Assembly (NCBI RefSeq): GCF_024168645.1
Contig: NZ_JALJWF010000001.1
Coordinates: forward strand, 859,001 to 923,000
Length of the DNA: 64,000 bases
Direction of reading: 5' to 3'
Source of the DNA: Pseudomonas sp. GGS8
Lineage (GTDB): Bacteria; Pseudomonadota; Gammaproteobacteria; Pseudomonadales; Pseudomonadaceae
Shown: piece by piece, positions 63,983-64,000 of the stretch
Position numbering within the stretch: position 1 is the first letter of the stretch
How the letters are laid out: each line of letters opens with the position of its first letter
Notes under the pieces: generated by a model
Database searches by the model: none
Told to the model about the DNA's origin: nothing
What the model saw: only the letters and a program-made list of their open reading frames with translations
Program-made: the position numbers and the translations under genes

Positions 63983-64000
63983 TCAGCAGCATTCCATCTG

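Noticed and set aside
1..64000. CRISPR arrays, rRNA genes, prophage structural genes, complete insertion sequences
   Set aside because: I looked for regularly spaced repeats, rRNA text and transposase or capsid proteins and found none; only the integrase stub and terminal-repeat-like debris remain.

Overview
The window is a chromosomal segment of a Pseudomonas, most likely of the P. fluorescens group. The left edge carries the pseudomonad order ispE - tRNA-Gln - prs - rplY - pth - ychF. The right part carries mksFEB, a holD-like/rimI pair, a galactarate/glucarate operon and roxSR, with many REP-type hairpins whose CTGTGGGAGC and TTGCCCGCGATGG cores are typical of this group. Species assignment is inferred from gene content and protein wording, not from a search.

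Layout. 1-4.6 kb: housekeeping genes (isoprenoid kinase cut by the window edge, tRNA-Gln, PRPP synthase, ribosomal L25, peptidyl-tRNA hydrolase, YchF). 4.6-15.2 kb: a disturbed accessory zone with an unknown glycine-rich protein, a DUF3592 protein, a GST, two AraC-type regulators, an ABM monooxygenase with a 54-residue ORF, two tautomerase-superfamily genes next to regulators, an FMN reductase, and several wrecks: a LysR tail, a LysE relic, a LysR gene with an internally inverted piece, and the first residues of a P4-type integrase. Two 105-bp direct repeats (9692 and 14819) bracket 5 kb of it.

15.3-31.3 kb is the most interesting part. A MocR-type regulator (+) converges on a tightly coupled nine-gene minus-strand operon (26.7 to 16.9 kb) coding for an AsnRS-like amide ligase, a luciferase-like flavin monooxygenase, an MFS exporter, a B12-binding mutase subunit, an ATP-grasp ligase, a PP-loop ATP pyrophosphatase, a glutamate-mutase epsilon homologue, a second ATP-grasp ligase and a PanB homologue. 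Divergent from it run an MHS-type transporter, an amidase-signature hydrolase and an OprD porin. I read this as a non-NRPS pathway that rearranges glutamate or a relative through adenosylcobalamin chemistry and builds a small amide or peptide antimetabolite. I do not recognise the product.

31.3-47 kb: Fsr-like MFS, two chemotaxis receptors, tRNA-Met, an AT-richer surface-glycan-type gene, gamma-glutamyltranspeptidase, AtoE, a Tat-exported phosphoesterase, an unknown periplasmic protein, a SET-domain protein, carbonic anhydrase, an acidic protein and rimI. 47-52.9 kb: the holD-like gene and the MksFEB condensin. 53-60 kb: kdgD - aldehyde dehydrogenase - gudP - garD, converting galactarate/glucarate to 2-oxoglutarate, with a GntR/FCD regulator that shares a sequence motif with the kdgD promoter. 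60-64 kb: an SbmA/YddA-type ABC transporter and the RoxSR redox two-component system.
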